From NCBI GenBank assembly GCA_043390165.1, contig DAWERM010000001.1:309573-373572 (forward strand): 64,000 bases of DNA. The letters are read 5' to 3'. This document shows, one piece after another, positions 56,642 through 64,000 of the stretch. Source of the stretch: Azoamicus viridis (GTDB lineage: Bacteria > Pseudomonadota > Gammaproteobacteria > UBA6186 > Azoamicaceae). Below the pieces are notes generated by a model. It ran no database searches. It saw nothing but the letters and a program-made list of their open reading frames with translations, and was not told where the DNA came from. Position numbers and translations under genes: made by a program. Positions within the stretch are counted from its first letter, which is position 1, and each line of letters begins with the position of its first letter.

Positions 56642-59023
56642 CTAATAAATAGATCTATAAGGCAAATCAAAACTTAAAGCACAATCACCCAATAAAACTA
56701 CGCTGTTATCAGAAATAGCATTATCTATCTCAACATAAAATTTAAAACTCTTATTATTATTAACTAATAGAGCACATTTATTTTCTAATTTTAGTTTAGA
56801 ATATGTACTTTTATTGCACTTTAAAAAAAGTTTATCATTAAAATAATTATCAGAATCTTGTAAACAATTAGCTCTCCTAGATAAAGAATTGCTACAATAT
56901 AGAGATGATAAAGGAACATTAACTAAACTATCAATTAAAATATTACTATTCAAATTATTTATACTAAAAAACTTCCAAAAACACTTAATATTTTTATTAA
57001 CATGAAAATTTAAATCATCAAGTACAGATTTACTATCTTTATATAACATTCCAGGAATACTTAATAAATTAGAAAGCTTAACTAAAGATTTCCATCCTAA
57101 CTCAACATAATCACTTAACTGTACTACAGATGAAAACGTCTGCCATAAACCCGAAACATTAACAAATGTACCGCTATTCTCATATTGTGGAGCTATAGGT
57201 AACATTACGTGAGATACACTGGATAAAAAATCACTTTTAAAAGATGTAAAAGACAAAACAAACTCCGATTTATTTAATGCATTAGTAGCTTGTTTTTTAT
57301 AATAAGAATCATATTCTAAATCAACACCAAACAATAAATAACATTTTAAATTTTTAGAAAACATCTCTGAAATATTATATCCAATATTATCTGTAAGCCT
57401 ACCACCTGGCAATCTATGAGGCACAACTCCAGACAACCAAGCACCAGAACTATTAGCACCATCAGTCATCAACCCAAAATTCATACCTGATAACTTAGAT
57501 AACAAAATTGAAAGCGATAATATCTTTGAAAAATCTGGACTACACGAAACCAAAGATCCTAATAATATTAGCTTATTATTAGATGCCAAAATTTTGTCAA
57601 CTATTTTTTCATACTTATCAGAAATAGGCACATTTTTAAATATATGGTCCATGCCATATAAACTAATATCAATATTTTTTTTATAAGCAAAAAATTTAAT
57701 GATTGACGCTAAAATATCTAAAAAATTACTAATATTAACTATAAACTTACCAGATAAATTCATAGAAAAATCAAAATCAATAGGATTTAAAGAAAAAACA
57801 CTACCACCATTATTAATTATTTTCCTAAGCTTTAATCCTAATATAGGTTGTTCCTGCGTTATATTACTGCCAACTAAAAAAACAAAATCCCTATTATCTA
57901 CCTCATCTATGTTTAAATCCATGCCAGGATAAATTGGATACTTATCTTGATCTAAAAAATCTAACTGTTTAAGTCTGTGATCTAAATTATTAGATCCTAA
58001 TGACCTTAACATCTTTTGAATTAAATAACATTCTTCTAATGTAGAATCTGAAGAAACAACAGCAGCTAATTGATTAGCTCCATACTCATTTTTTATATTA
58101 CTAATCTTACTGGACGAATATTTTAATGCATCCTCCCAACTAGATTCAACCCAATTTCCATTTAATTTAATCATAGGAGAAAACAATCTATCTTTACTAT
58201 ATAGTCCATCATAGCTAAATCTATCTCTATTAGAAATCCATGACTCATTTATACTATCCATTCTTTTAGGAACTATTCTTACAACTCTATCTTTTACAAC
58301 ATGAACAAATAAATTACTACCGATACAATCATGACCACTTATGTAAGAATGCTGAACTAATTCCCACGCCCTAAACTTAAACCTAGAAGGCTTAGCTGTT
58401 AATGCTCCTACTGGACACAAATCTATAATATTACCTGATAATTCTGATTTAAGTTTACCTTTTAAAAATGTAAAAATCCTAGAACTGCTTCCTCTATCAA
58501 TTATTCCTAATTCCTCGCTACCTGCAATTTCACTACAAAATCTCACACATCTACTACACAATATACAACGCGTTACATCAGTGGCTACTAATGGTCCAAA
58601 ATCATAATCACTTACAACTCTTTTATCTTCTAAATACCTAGACGTTGAACATCCATATCCAACAGCTAAATCTTGCAATTCACACTCTCCACCTTGATCA
58701 CAAATAGGACAATCTAATGGATGATTAATCAATAAAAATTCCATGACAGCTCTTTGTGCTGCTATCACTTTCTCTGTATTAGTAAATATCTTCATCCCAT
58801 CAATAACAGGTGTAGCGCAAGCTGGCGCTAATTTAGGCATTTTTTCAATTTCTACTAGACACATTCTACAATTTGCAGAAATAGACAATCTCTTATGATA
58901 GCAAAATCTAGGAATATAAATTCCAACTTCATCAGTAATTTCAATAATTTTAGAACCTTTATTTACTTTAAATTCTATCCCATCTATCTCTATTTTGACT
59001 ATAGGATCATTACTAATTCCCAT
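56642..59023 (-). CDS. nuoG: NADH-quinone oxidoreductase subunit G
   Basis: NuoG is the largest peripheral subunit. Seen: the [2Fe-2S] N1b ligands (Cys41, Cys52, Cys55, Cys69), the His101-Cys105-Cys108-Cys114 N5 ligands in HPLDCPICDQGGEC, the N4 ligands starting CILCSRC near residue 153, then a molybdopterin-oxidoreductase-like domain without cofactor motifs. The E. coli-type N7 cysteines are missing: the region reads HDCIGSNLFVHV, as in mitochondrial-type NuoG. At 793 residues it is shorter than in E. coli (about 900). The C-terminal third is poorly conserved. Confidence 0.96.
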   Translation of the reverse strand: MGISNDPIVKIEIDGIEFKVNKGSKIIEITDEVGIYIPRFCYHKRLSISANCRMCLVEIEKMPKLAPACATPVIDGMKIFTNTEKVIAAQRAVMEFLLINHPLDCPICDQGGECELQDLAVGYGCSTSRYLEDKRVVSDYDFGPLVATDVTRCILCSRCVRFCSEIAGSEELGIIDRGSSSRIFTFLKGKLKSELSGNIIDLCPVGALTAKPSRFKFRAWELVQHSYISGHDCIGSNLFVHVVKDRVVRIVPKRMDSINESWISNRDRFSYDGLYSKDRLFSPMIKLNGNWVESSWEDALKYSSSKISNIKNEYGANQLAAVVSSDSTLEECYLIQKMLRSLGSNNLDHRLKQLDFLDQDKYPIYPGMDLNIDEVDNRDFVFLVGSNITQEQPILGLKLRKIINNGGSVFSLNPIDFDFSMNLSGKFIVNISNFLDILASIIKFFAYKKNIDISLYGMDHIFKNVPISDKYEKIVDKILASNNKLILLGSLVSCSPDFSKILSLSILLSKLSGMNFGLMTDGANSSGAWLSGVVPHRLPGGRLTDNIGYNISEMFSKNLKCYLLFGVDLEYDSYYKKQATNALNKSEFVLSFTSFKSDFLSSVSHVMLPIAPQYENSGTFVNVSGLWQTFSSVVQLSDYVELGWKSLVKLSNLLSIPGMLYKDSKSVLDDLNFHVNKNIKCFWKFFSINNLNSNILIDSLVNVPLSSLYCSNSLSRRANCLQDSDNYFNDKLFLKCNKSTYSKLKLENKCALLVNNNKSFKFYVEIDNAISDNSVVLLGDCALSFDLPYRSIY

Positions 59024-59028
59024 ATTAA

Positions 59029-60309
59029 CTACCTTATTTTTTGTAAATCATTATTATTCTTTTTTATATAATTTTCAAATTCTAACCTAAAATGCTTAAT
59101 AAAACTTCTAACAGGTAAAGCTGCAGCATCACCTAAAGCACATATAGTTCTACCACATATATTAAATGCAACAGAATCTAACAAATCAATATCAGAAAGC
59201 TCTCCATCACCATTTATAATACGATTTAATATTTTATACATCCATGGCGTACCTTCTCTACAAGGCGTACATTGTCCACAAGATTCATCTGCGTAAAAAT
59301 GTGCAATTCTATGTAAAGTTTTAACCATACAAACTGTATTATCTATAATTATGACAGCACCAGACCCTAACATAGAACCTGCTTTACTAATAGAATCATA
59401 ATCCATAGTCAAATCTTTAACAATATCAGCAGGCAATACAGGAGCAGAAGATCCACCAGGAATTACAGCCTTTAAAGTGTTTCCATTTCTAACTCCTCCT
59501 GAAATTTCTAATAATTTCAAGAATGGAGTTCCTAAAGGCACTTCATAATTTCCAGGCTTATTTACATGACCTGAAACACTAAAAATCTTACACCCACCAT
59601 TATTCGGTTTACCTAAATCTAAATGCCATTTGCCACCTTTCTCTAATATAACAGGAATAGAAGCATATGTCTCCGTATTATTTATATTAGTTGGACATCC
59701 ATATAAACCAAAATTAGCTGGAAATGGAGGCTTAAATCTAGGTTGCCCTTTCTTACCTTCTAAAGATTCCATTAATGCAGTTTCTTCTCCACATATATAT
59801 GCTCCTGCCCCATAAAAATTATAAAGAAAGAAATCCATGCCACTGTTTAAAATATTCTTACCAAGAAAACCTAAATCGTATGCTTCTTTAATAGCTCTCT
59901 CCATAACTTCAATAGGCTCAAAAAATTCACCTCTAATATAATTATATCCAACGCTAGCGCCTATAACATAAGAAGCTATTGCCATTCCTTCTATAAGTTG
60001 ATGTGGATTATATCGCATAATATCGCGATCTTTAAACGTGCCAGGCTCTCCTTCATCAGAATTGCACAAAACGTATTTTTGAGTTTTTAAACTATTCGGT
60101 ATAAAACTCCATTTTAGCCCAGTTAAAAAACCAGCTCCTCCTCTACCTCTTAATCCAGACAACTTAACCTCATTAATTATATCTACAGGTTGAGTTTTAT
60201 CTTTAAGTATACGCTCAAAAACTTTATAACCACCTATAGATAAATAAGTAGATAAACTTGATGGATTATCCAATCCAATAGTTCTATAACACACCTGGTT
60301 AAATAACAT
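59029..60309 (-). CDS. nuoF: NADH-quinone oxidoreductase subunit F
   Basis: NuoF binds FMN and NADH and holds cluster N3. Seen: GRGGAGF (about residues 55-61), the NADH/FMN site CNSDEGEPGTFKDR, CGEETALMESLEGKKG, and the N3 ligands in SCGQCTPCREG. Although the frame is open from 60342, the SD GGAG precedes ATG 60309, and this start clears the end of nuoE. It gives 426 residues, near the usual length. Confidence 0.97.
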   Translation of the reverse strand: MLFNQVCYRTIGLDNPSSLSTYLSIGGYKVFERILKDKTQPVDIINEVKLSGLRGRGGAGFLTGLKWSFIPNSLKTQKYVLCNSDEGEPGTFKDRDIMRYNPHQLIEGMAIASYVIGASVGYNYIRGEFFEPIEVMERAIKEAYDLGFLGKNILNSGMDFFLYNFYGAGAYICGEETALMESLEGKKGQPRFKPPFPANFGLYGCPTNINNTETYASIPVILEKGGKWHLDLGKPNNGGCKIFSVSGHVNKPGNYEVPLGTPFLKLLEISGGVRNGNTLKAVIPGGSSAPVLPADIVKDLTMDYDSISKAGSMLGSGAVIIIDNTVCMVKTLHRIAHFYADESCGQCTPCREGTPWMYKILNRIINGDGELSDIDLLDSVAFNICGRTICALGDAAALPVRSFIKHFRLEFENYIKKNNNDLQKIR

Positions 60310-60313
60310 AATA

Positions 60314-60808
60314 CTACTCCAAACCATCCAAAATAACATCAATCTTATTAGGTGTTAAATTTTCATAATATTTTTCGCCTATTAATGCAACAGGAGAGCC
60401 TCCGCAAGCAGCTAAACATTCAACTTTCTTTAAAGTAAATTTTCCATCTTTAGTTGTTTCGTTAAAGTTTATTCCCAACTTCTTTTTAGTATATTCAACT
60501 AACTCATCAGAACCACACAACATACAAGAAACACTAATACAAAAACAAACTTTATATTTTCCAATCTCATTTAACTCAAACATACTATAAAAAGTTGCAA
60601 CTTCAAAAGCAGAAATCCTAGATATATTTAAATAATCAGCAACTTTTTCAATAAGATGCTCTGTTAAATAACCACCATTTTCCTTTTGTACTATTTTTAA
60701 TATCTCTATTACAGCAGAACGTTTTTTATCCTCCGGAAAACGTTTCAACCATTCTTCACATTTTTTTAAAATTTTACTTGACAAAAAAGAATTATTACAA
60801 TAAGACAT
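60314..60808 (-). CDS. nuoE: NADH-quinone oxidoreductase subunit E
   Basis: NuoE is the thioredoxin-like subunit with [2Fe-2S] cluster N1a. Seen: the RSAVIEILKIVQKENGGYL helix region, VATFYSMFEL, and the ligand pairs CISVSCMLCG and CLAACGGSP. The frame extends to 60826 (GTG and ATG at 60823), inside nuoD. I choose ATG 60808, which lies just after the nuoD stop codon and has a GGA about eight bases upstream. This gives 164 residues. Confidence 0.95.
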   Translation of the reverse strand: MSYCNNSFLSSKILKKCEEWLKRFPEDKKRSAVIEILKIVQKENGGYLTEHLIEKVADYLNISRISAFEVATFYSMFELNEIGKYKVCFCISVSCMLCGSDELVEYTKKKLGINFNETTKDGKFTLKKVECLAACGGSPVALIGEKYYENLTPNKIDVILDGLE

Positions 60809-60809
60809 A

Positions 60810-62057
60810 CTATCTATCCACATCACCTAAAACTATATCCAAAGTTCCAATTATTGTAACCAAATCCGCAATCAAATGCCCTCTAGATAATTCATCTATT
60901 GCAGACAAATGGACATAACTAGGAGCTCTAATTTTTACTCTATATGGTTTATTAGAACCATCAGAAACCATATATATACCAAATTCCCCTTTAGGCTGCT
61001 CAACAACAGCATACGCTTCTCCTTCTGGAACAATAAATCCTTCAGAAAAATACTTAAAATGATGAATCAACGACTCCATTGAATTTTTCATATCCATTCT
61101 CTTTGGAATACCTATCTTTGGATTTTCAATCATAACAGGACCTGAATTATTACATAACCAATCAGCGCATTGCTTAATGATTTTATTAGATTCTCTCATT
61201 TCAGCTACCCGAACTAAGTACCTATCATAACAATCACCATTCGCACCTATAGGAACTTTAAAATCAAGCTTATCATAAACGGCATATGGTTGTTTTTTTC
61301 TTATATCCCATTCTACACCAGACCCTCTTAACATAGGACCTGTAAAACCTAATGCTATAGCTCTATCTGGAGATACAGCCGCTATTCCAACAGTCCTCTG
61401 TTTCCAAATTCTATTATCTGTCAACAACGTTTCATATTCATCAACACACTTAGGAAACCTATCAACAAAGTCAAATATAAAATCCAATAACGACCCGCAT
61501 CTATTCCTATTCAAAAAATTGAGTCTACTATTACTATAATTACCTTTATATTTAGGCATTGCATCAGGAAGATCTCTATAAACGCCACCAGGCCTATAAT
61601 AATGAACATGCAATCTTCCACCAGCTACTGCTTCGTAACAATCCATTAAATCTTCTCTTTCTCTAAAACAATACAGAAACAATGCCATTGCACCAACATC
61701 TAACGCATGCGCTCCAAGCCATAATAAATGATTAAGTATTCTAGTAATTTCATCAAACATAACACGTATATATTTTGCTCTAATCGGAATATCTATGCCT
61801 AAAAGTTTTTCAACAGCTAAAGCATATCCATGTTCATTAGACATCATAGACACATAATCTAACCTATCCATATAACTTACATTTTGTATATAAATATTAT
61901 TCTCACAAACCTTTTCTATACTACGATGTAGCAACCCAACGTGAGGAATTACTTTTTTAATAACCTCTCCATCAAGCTCTAAAATCAATCTCAATACACC
62001 ATGTGCTGCTGGATGCTGAGGCCCAAAATTAACTGTACATTTACCAAATTTACTCAT
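60810..62057 (-). CDS. nuoD: NADH-quinone oxidoreductase subunit D
   Basis: NuoD is the 49-kDa-type subunit and forms the quinone cavity with NuoB. Seen: the start NFGPQHPAAHGVLRL, HVGLLHRSIEKVCE, YMDRLDYVSMM with the conserved Tyr and Asp region, ARYIRVM-like RAKYIRVMFDEI, and the C-terminal LVTIIGTLDIVLGDVDR. At 415 residues it is a separate NuoD, not the NuoCD fusion of E. coli. Confidence 0.98.
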   Translation of the reverse strand: MSKFGKCTVNFGPQHPAAHGVLRLILELDGEVIKKVIPHVGLLHRSIEKVCENNIYIQNVSYMDRLDYVSMMSNEHGYALAVEKLLGIDIPIRAKYIRVMFDEITRILNHLLWLGAHALDVGAMALFLYCFREREDLMDCYEAVAGGRLHVHYYRPGGVYRDLPDAMPKYKGNYSNSRLNFLNRNRCGSLLDFIFDFVDRFPKCVDEYETLLTDNRIWKQRTVGIAAVSPDRAIALGFTGPMLRGSGVEWDIRKKQPYAVYDKLDFKVPIGANGDCYDRYLVRVAEMRESNKIIKQCADWLCNNSGPVMIENPKIGIPKRMDMKNSMESLIHHFKYFSEGFIVPEGEAYAVVEQPKGEFGIYMVSDGSNKPYRVKIRAPSYVHLSAIDELSRGHLIADLVTIIGTLDIVLGDVDR

Positions 62058-62073
62058 ATCTATCTATCTAAAA

Positions 62074-62724
62074 CTATTTATACCGAAAATCTTTTCTAAT
62101 AACCTTAGGTGAATTAATTTCACGTTTAATAAAAGACGGTTCACGAACTATCTCACCTTTATTAGAATCATATCTTATTTGATACTTACCTGTTAAAGGA
62201 AAATCCTTTCTTAAAGGACATCCATCAAAATCATAATCAGTAAGAATTTTTTCTAAATTAGGATGACCAATAAAAATAAATCCAAAAAAATCATATGCTT
62301 CTCTTTCATGCCAATTAGCAGTTGGCCATATATCCACAACACTGGGAACCGTCATATCATTTAAACCAGCGAAAACACGCAACCTTATTCTAATATTATG
62401 AACATAAGAAAGAAGATGATAAACCACAGCGAATCTATCATCATTATGTAAGGATAATTTATCTATATCTTTTTTGGCTCTACTAAAACCATCAGAAGTA
62501 GAATTAACTGTCTCCCATTCTACCTTTCCATAATCTAAATAATCTACACCACATAAATCAACTAATTGCTCAAATTTAAGTTCATCATTATATTTTAAAA
62601 AATTACAAAGTCTTATCAAATCTTCTTTAATAACAACAACAGTAACTTCATTTTTATCAGACAAACTTACATTTAAATTATTAGGAAAATTACTAATAAT
62701 TACATTCTTAATATTTTTTAACAT
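62074..62724 (-). CDS. nuoC: NADH-quinone oxidoreductase subunit C
   Basis: NuoC is the 30-kDa-type subunit of the peripheral arm. Seen: FEQLVDLCGVDYLDYG, FAVVYHLLSYVHNIRIRL, VPSVVDIWPTANWHEREAYDFFG (the family signature) and CPLRKDFPLTG near the C-terminus. The length of 216 residues is typical of an unfused NuoC. It lies 16 bp before nuoD and 9 bp after nuoB. Confidence 0.97.
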   Translation of the reverse strand: MLKNIKNVIISNFPNNLNVSLSDKNEVTVVVIKEDLIRLCNFLKYNDELKFEQLVDLCGVDYLDYGKVEWETVNSTSDGFSRAKKDIDKLSLHNDDRFAVVYHLLSYVHNIRIRLRVFAGLNDMTVPSVVDIWPTANWHEREAYDFFGFIFIGHPNLEKILTDYDFDGCPLRKDFPLTGKYQIRYDSNKGEIVREPSFIKREINSPKVIRKDFRYK

Positions 62725-62733
62725 AATAACACA

Positions 62734-63225
62734 TCAGTCCTTTATCTTCTCAGCCACTGTATTAGTGTTTTTTATTTTCTCTTGTAATTTCAATATCCCC
62801 CAAATTAAAGCCTCTGGCGTAGGAGGACAACCTGGAACATAAACATCCACAGGAATAATTCTATCGCAACCTCTAACTACAGAATATGTATAATAATAAT
62901 ATCCACCACCATTAGCACAAGATCCCATAGATATAACCCATTTTGGAGACGGCATTTGATCATAAACTTTTCTCAAAGCAGACGCCATCTTATTTGTCAA
63001 TGTACCTGCAATAATCATCAAATCAGATTGTCTAGGACTCGGTCTAAATATAATGCCAAACCTATCTAAATCGAATCTAGATGCACCAGTTTGCATCATC
63101 TCAACAGCACAACAAGCCAAACCAAAAGTCATTGGCCACAATGAACCTGTCCTTGCCCAATTTATCACTTTATCTATTCTAGTTGTTATAAAACCACCAG
63201 GTGAAAATTTTCCATCTATTCCCAT
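62734..63225 (-). CDS. nuoB: NADH-quinone oxidoreductase subunit B
   Basis: NuoB holds cluster N2, which hands electrons to quinone. Seen: adjacent cysteines in GLACCAVEM (Cys38-Cys39), GSCANGGG (Cys103) and VPGCPPTPEAL (Cys133). The frame is open from 63246 but AAAGGGG precedes ATG 63225 at a good distance, so I use that start (163 residues). It overlaps the end of nuoA by 10 bp. Confidence 0.97.
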   Translation of the reverse strand: MGIDGKFSPGGFITTRIDKVINWARTGSLWPMTFGLACCAVEMMQTGASRFDLDRFGIIFRPSPRQSDLMIIAGTLTNKMASALRKVYDQMPSPKWVISMGSCANGGGYYYYTYSVVRGCDRIIPVDVYVPGCPPTPEALIWGILKLQEKIKNTNTVAEKIKD

Positions 63226-63572
63226 TCTAAAGCCCCTTTTTTCCATTCATAAATAAAACCTATGGTAAGTACAATTAAAAATATAGCCATACCAATCAAC
63301 CCAGGTATATCTATAAAATCAATACATACAGCCCAAGGAAACAAAAATGCAATCTCTAAATCAAAAATTATAAATAATATACCAACGAAATAAAATTTTA
63401 TATTGAACTTCATTCTTGAATCTTCAAAAGGCTCAAAACCACATTCATATTGACTCAATTTTTCCTTATTAGGGTTTTTTGGAGCTAGCAAACTGCCTAA
63501 AATTGATGGTATTATACCAAATAAAAAACTAAATATAAAAAAAATCAACACAGGTAAATAACTTTCCACCAC
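63216..63572 (-). CDS. nuoA: NADH-quinone oxidoreductase subunit A
   Basis: NuoA is a three-helix membrane subunit near the quinone site. Seen: the loop SQYECGFEPFEDSRMKFNIKFY with the conserved Cys, and the second-helix FIIFDLEIAFLFPWAV. The start is GTG 63572, preceded by GGAG. The length of 118 residues is standard. It is the first gene of the nuo operon and is preceded by the gene-free stretch at the right end. Confidence 0.97.
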   Translation of the reverse strand: MVESYLPVLIFFIFSFLFGIIPSILGSLLAPKNPNKEKLSQYECGFEPFEDSRMKFNIKFYFVGILFIIFDLEIAFLFPWAVCIDFIDIPGLIGMAIFLIVLTIGFIYEWKKGALEWE

Positions 63573-63714
63573 AATAAATAACTCCTCAGATAAATATCAA
63601 AACATACAAACTATAAACTACAGCTGATTTTACAAAAAATAAATAAATAAATCTATATAAATATAAAAAATAAAAACTATACAAAAATCAATAACAGCTA
63701 TAATACTAATACAA

Positions 63715-63744
63715 AGTTAACTGTATTTTAATTACCTGTTAACA
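63715..63744. repeat. Two 8-bp GTTAAC-centred palindromes
   Basis: AGTTAACT (63715-63722) and TGTTAACA (63737-63744) are perfect palindromes with centres 22 bp apart, about two helical turns. They coincide with the point where the strand bias changes. They could bind a dimeric protein side by side. Confidence 0.45.
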
Positions 63745-63795
63745 ATCTGTTTTATTATTGTTCATAAAAAAAAACTAATTATTAAGATTTAAGCA

Positions 63796-63824
63796 TTGAC
63801 AATACTTGATTTTAATAATATTAT
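63796..63824 (+). promoter_or_regulatory. Strong sigma-70 promoter pointing out of the window
   Basis: A perfect TTGACA (63796-63801) and TATTAT (63819-63824, one mismatch) are separated by 17 bp. Transcription would run rightward from about 63831 through the heptamer array and beyond the window. The -10 overlaps the DnaA-box-like TTATACACA. The transcribed gene is not visible here. Confidence 0.55.
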
Positions 63825-63916
63825 ACACAGTAATATATGTGTTGTTGCCATGTTATATGAAATTACATTCAGGTAAACTTTGCACAAAGTAAGACTGTTT
63901 TGCTAATGGTTTTATG

Positions 63917-64000
63917 TTACATATTACATATTACATATTACATATTACATATTACATATTACATATTACATATTACATATTACATATTACATATTACATA
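63917..64000 (+). repeat. Tandem array of TTACATA, 12 perfect copies up to the window edge
   Basis: The 7-bp unit is repeated twelve times without a mismatch (84 bp), reaches the last base and probably continues. The + strand has no stop codon in any frame through the array, because each frame reads the same seven codons in turn (Leu-His-Ile-Thr-Tyr-Tyr-Ile). An ATG at 63914 lies directly before it but lacks an SD. A non-coding, melting-prone repeat is the simpler view. Confidence 0.9.

Larger units (their letters stand above)
63573..64000. other. Gene-free stretch with candidate replication origin features
   Basis: No supported gene is seen in these 428 bases. Counting bases on the + strand, 63573-63720 has 86 A, 37 T, 20 C and 5 G, the same A- and C-rich bias as the rest of the window. 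63721-63916 has 69 A, 81 T, 21 C and 25 G, so the bias is gone or reversed. The stretch also holds two palindromes, an outward promoter, a DnaA-box-like TTATACACA (63821-63829) and the heptamer array. Together these would suit an origin; each alone is weak. Confidence 0.35.

Noticed and set aside
63917..64000. CRISPR array
   Set aside because: The units are 7 bp in perfect tandem with no spacers, so it is a simple tandem repeat.

Overview
The window is very AT-rich, densely packed bacterial DNA. It looks like part of a strongly reduced chromosome of a host-restricted gammaproteobacterium. Gammaproteobacterial gene order is preserved in several blocks (tRNA-Thr/Tyr/Gly/Thr-tuf-tRNA-Trp-secE-nusG-rplKAJL-rpoBC; rluC-sppA-rpmF-fabH-fabD-fabG-acpP-fabF; hslVU; rplU-rpmA-obgE; a 14-gene nuo operon with separate nuoC and nuoD). 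Reduction shows in loss of usual neighbours (plsX, secB), very short spacers, homopolymer tracts, eroded domains and tRNA genes without an encoded CCA. A full respiratory complex I, molybdate uptake and MoeB, a 2-oxoacid:ferredoxin oxidoreductase plus succinyl-CoA synthetase, and few biosynthetic genes point to a respiratory rather than a nutritional symbiont. Denitrifying or respiratory protist endosymbionts of the 'Candidatus Azoamicus' kind would fit, but that is inference from gene content and not proven here.

Layout: 1-2.5 kb holds the tail of modC, a MoeB-rhodanese fusion, a Bax-inhibitor-type membrane protein and a small unknown protein. 2.5-7.9 kb (minus strand) holds gyrA, hslU, hslV and accD. 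8.0-14.3 kb (plus) is rluC-sppA-rpmF followed by the fatty acid synthesis block. 14.3-18.4 kb holds the KOR-type oxidoreductase, a CHCC zinc-finger protein and ispB. 18.6-22.5 kb (plus) holds rpoH, rho, a rhodanese-like membrane protein, grxC and gpsA. 22.5-25.1 kb (minus) holds birA, sucD and sucC. 25.3-34.7 kb holds glyA-nusB, rpoZ, obgE-rpmA-rplU, brnQ, mutL and ileS. 34.8-49.1 kb (plus) is the tRNA/tuf/ribosomal/RNA polymerase superoperon ending in an AI-2E-type permease. 49.1-63.6 kb (minus) is nuoN to nuoA. 63.6-64.0 kb is a gene-free stretch ending in a 7-bp tandem repeat array.

How the genes work together: KorAB and SucCD can carry 2-oxoglutarate to succinate with reduced ferredoxin/flavodoxin and ATP or GTP as gains. 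Complex I feeds NADH electrons to quinone, and IspB supplies the quinone tail. AccD, BirA, acyl carrier protein and the Fab enzymes make acyl chains, and GpsA supplies glycerol-3-phosphate. BrnQ imports branched-chain amino acids. The rest is core information processing and protein quality control.

The most notable sequence-level observations are these. The base skew switches sign near 63.72 kb, beside a DnaA-box-like site and the heptamer array, which makes a candidate replication origin. rluC is interrupted only at an A10 tract. A seven-codon upstream ORF with its own Shine-Dalgarno sits directly before an SD-less rplK. A nested inverted repeat starts at the predicted transcription start of the tRNA-tuf operon. 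All seven convergent gene junctions have 25 bp or less of space. I found no CRISPR array, insertion sequence, prophage or defence system, and no clearly novel multi-gene system.
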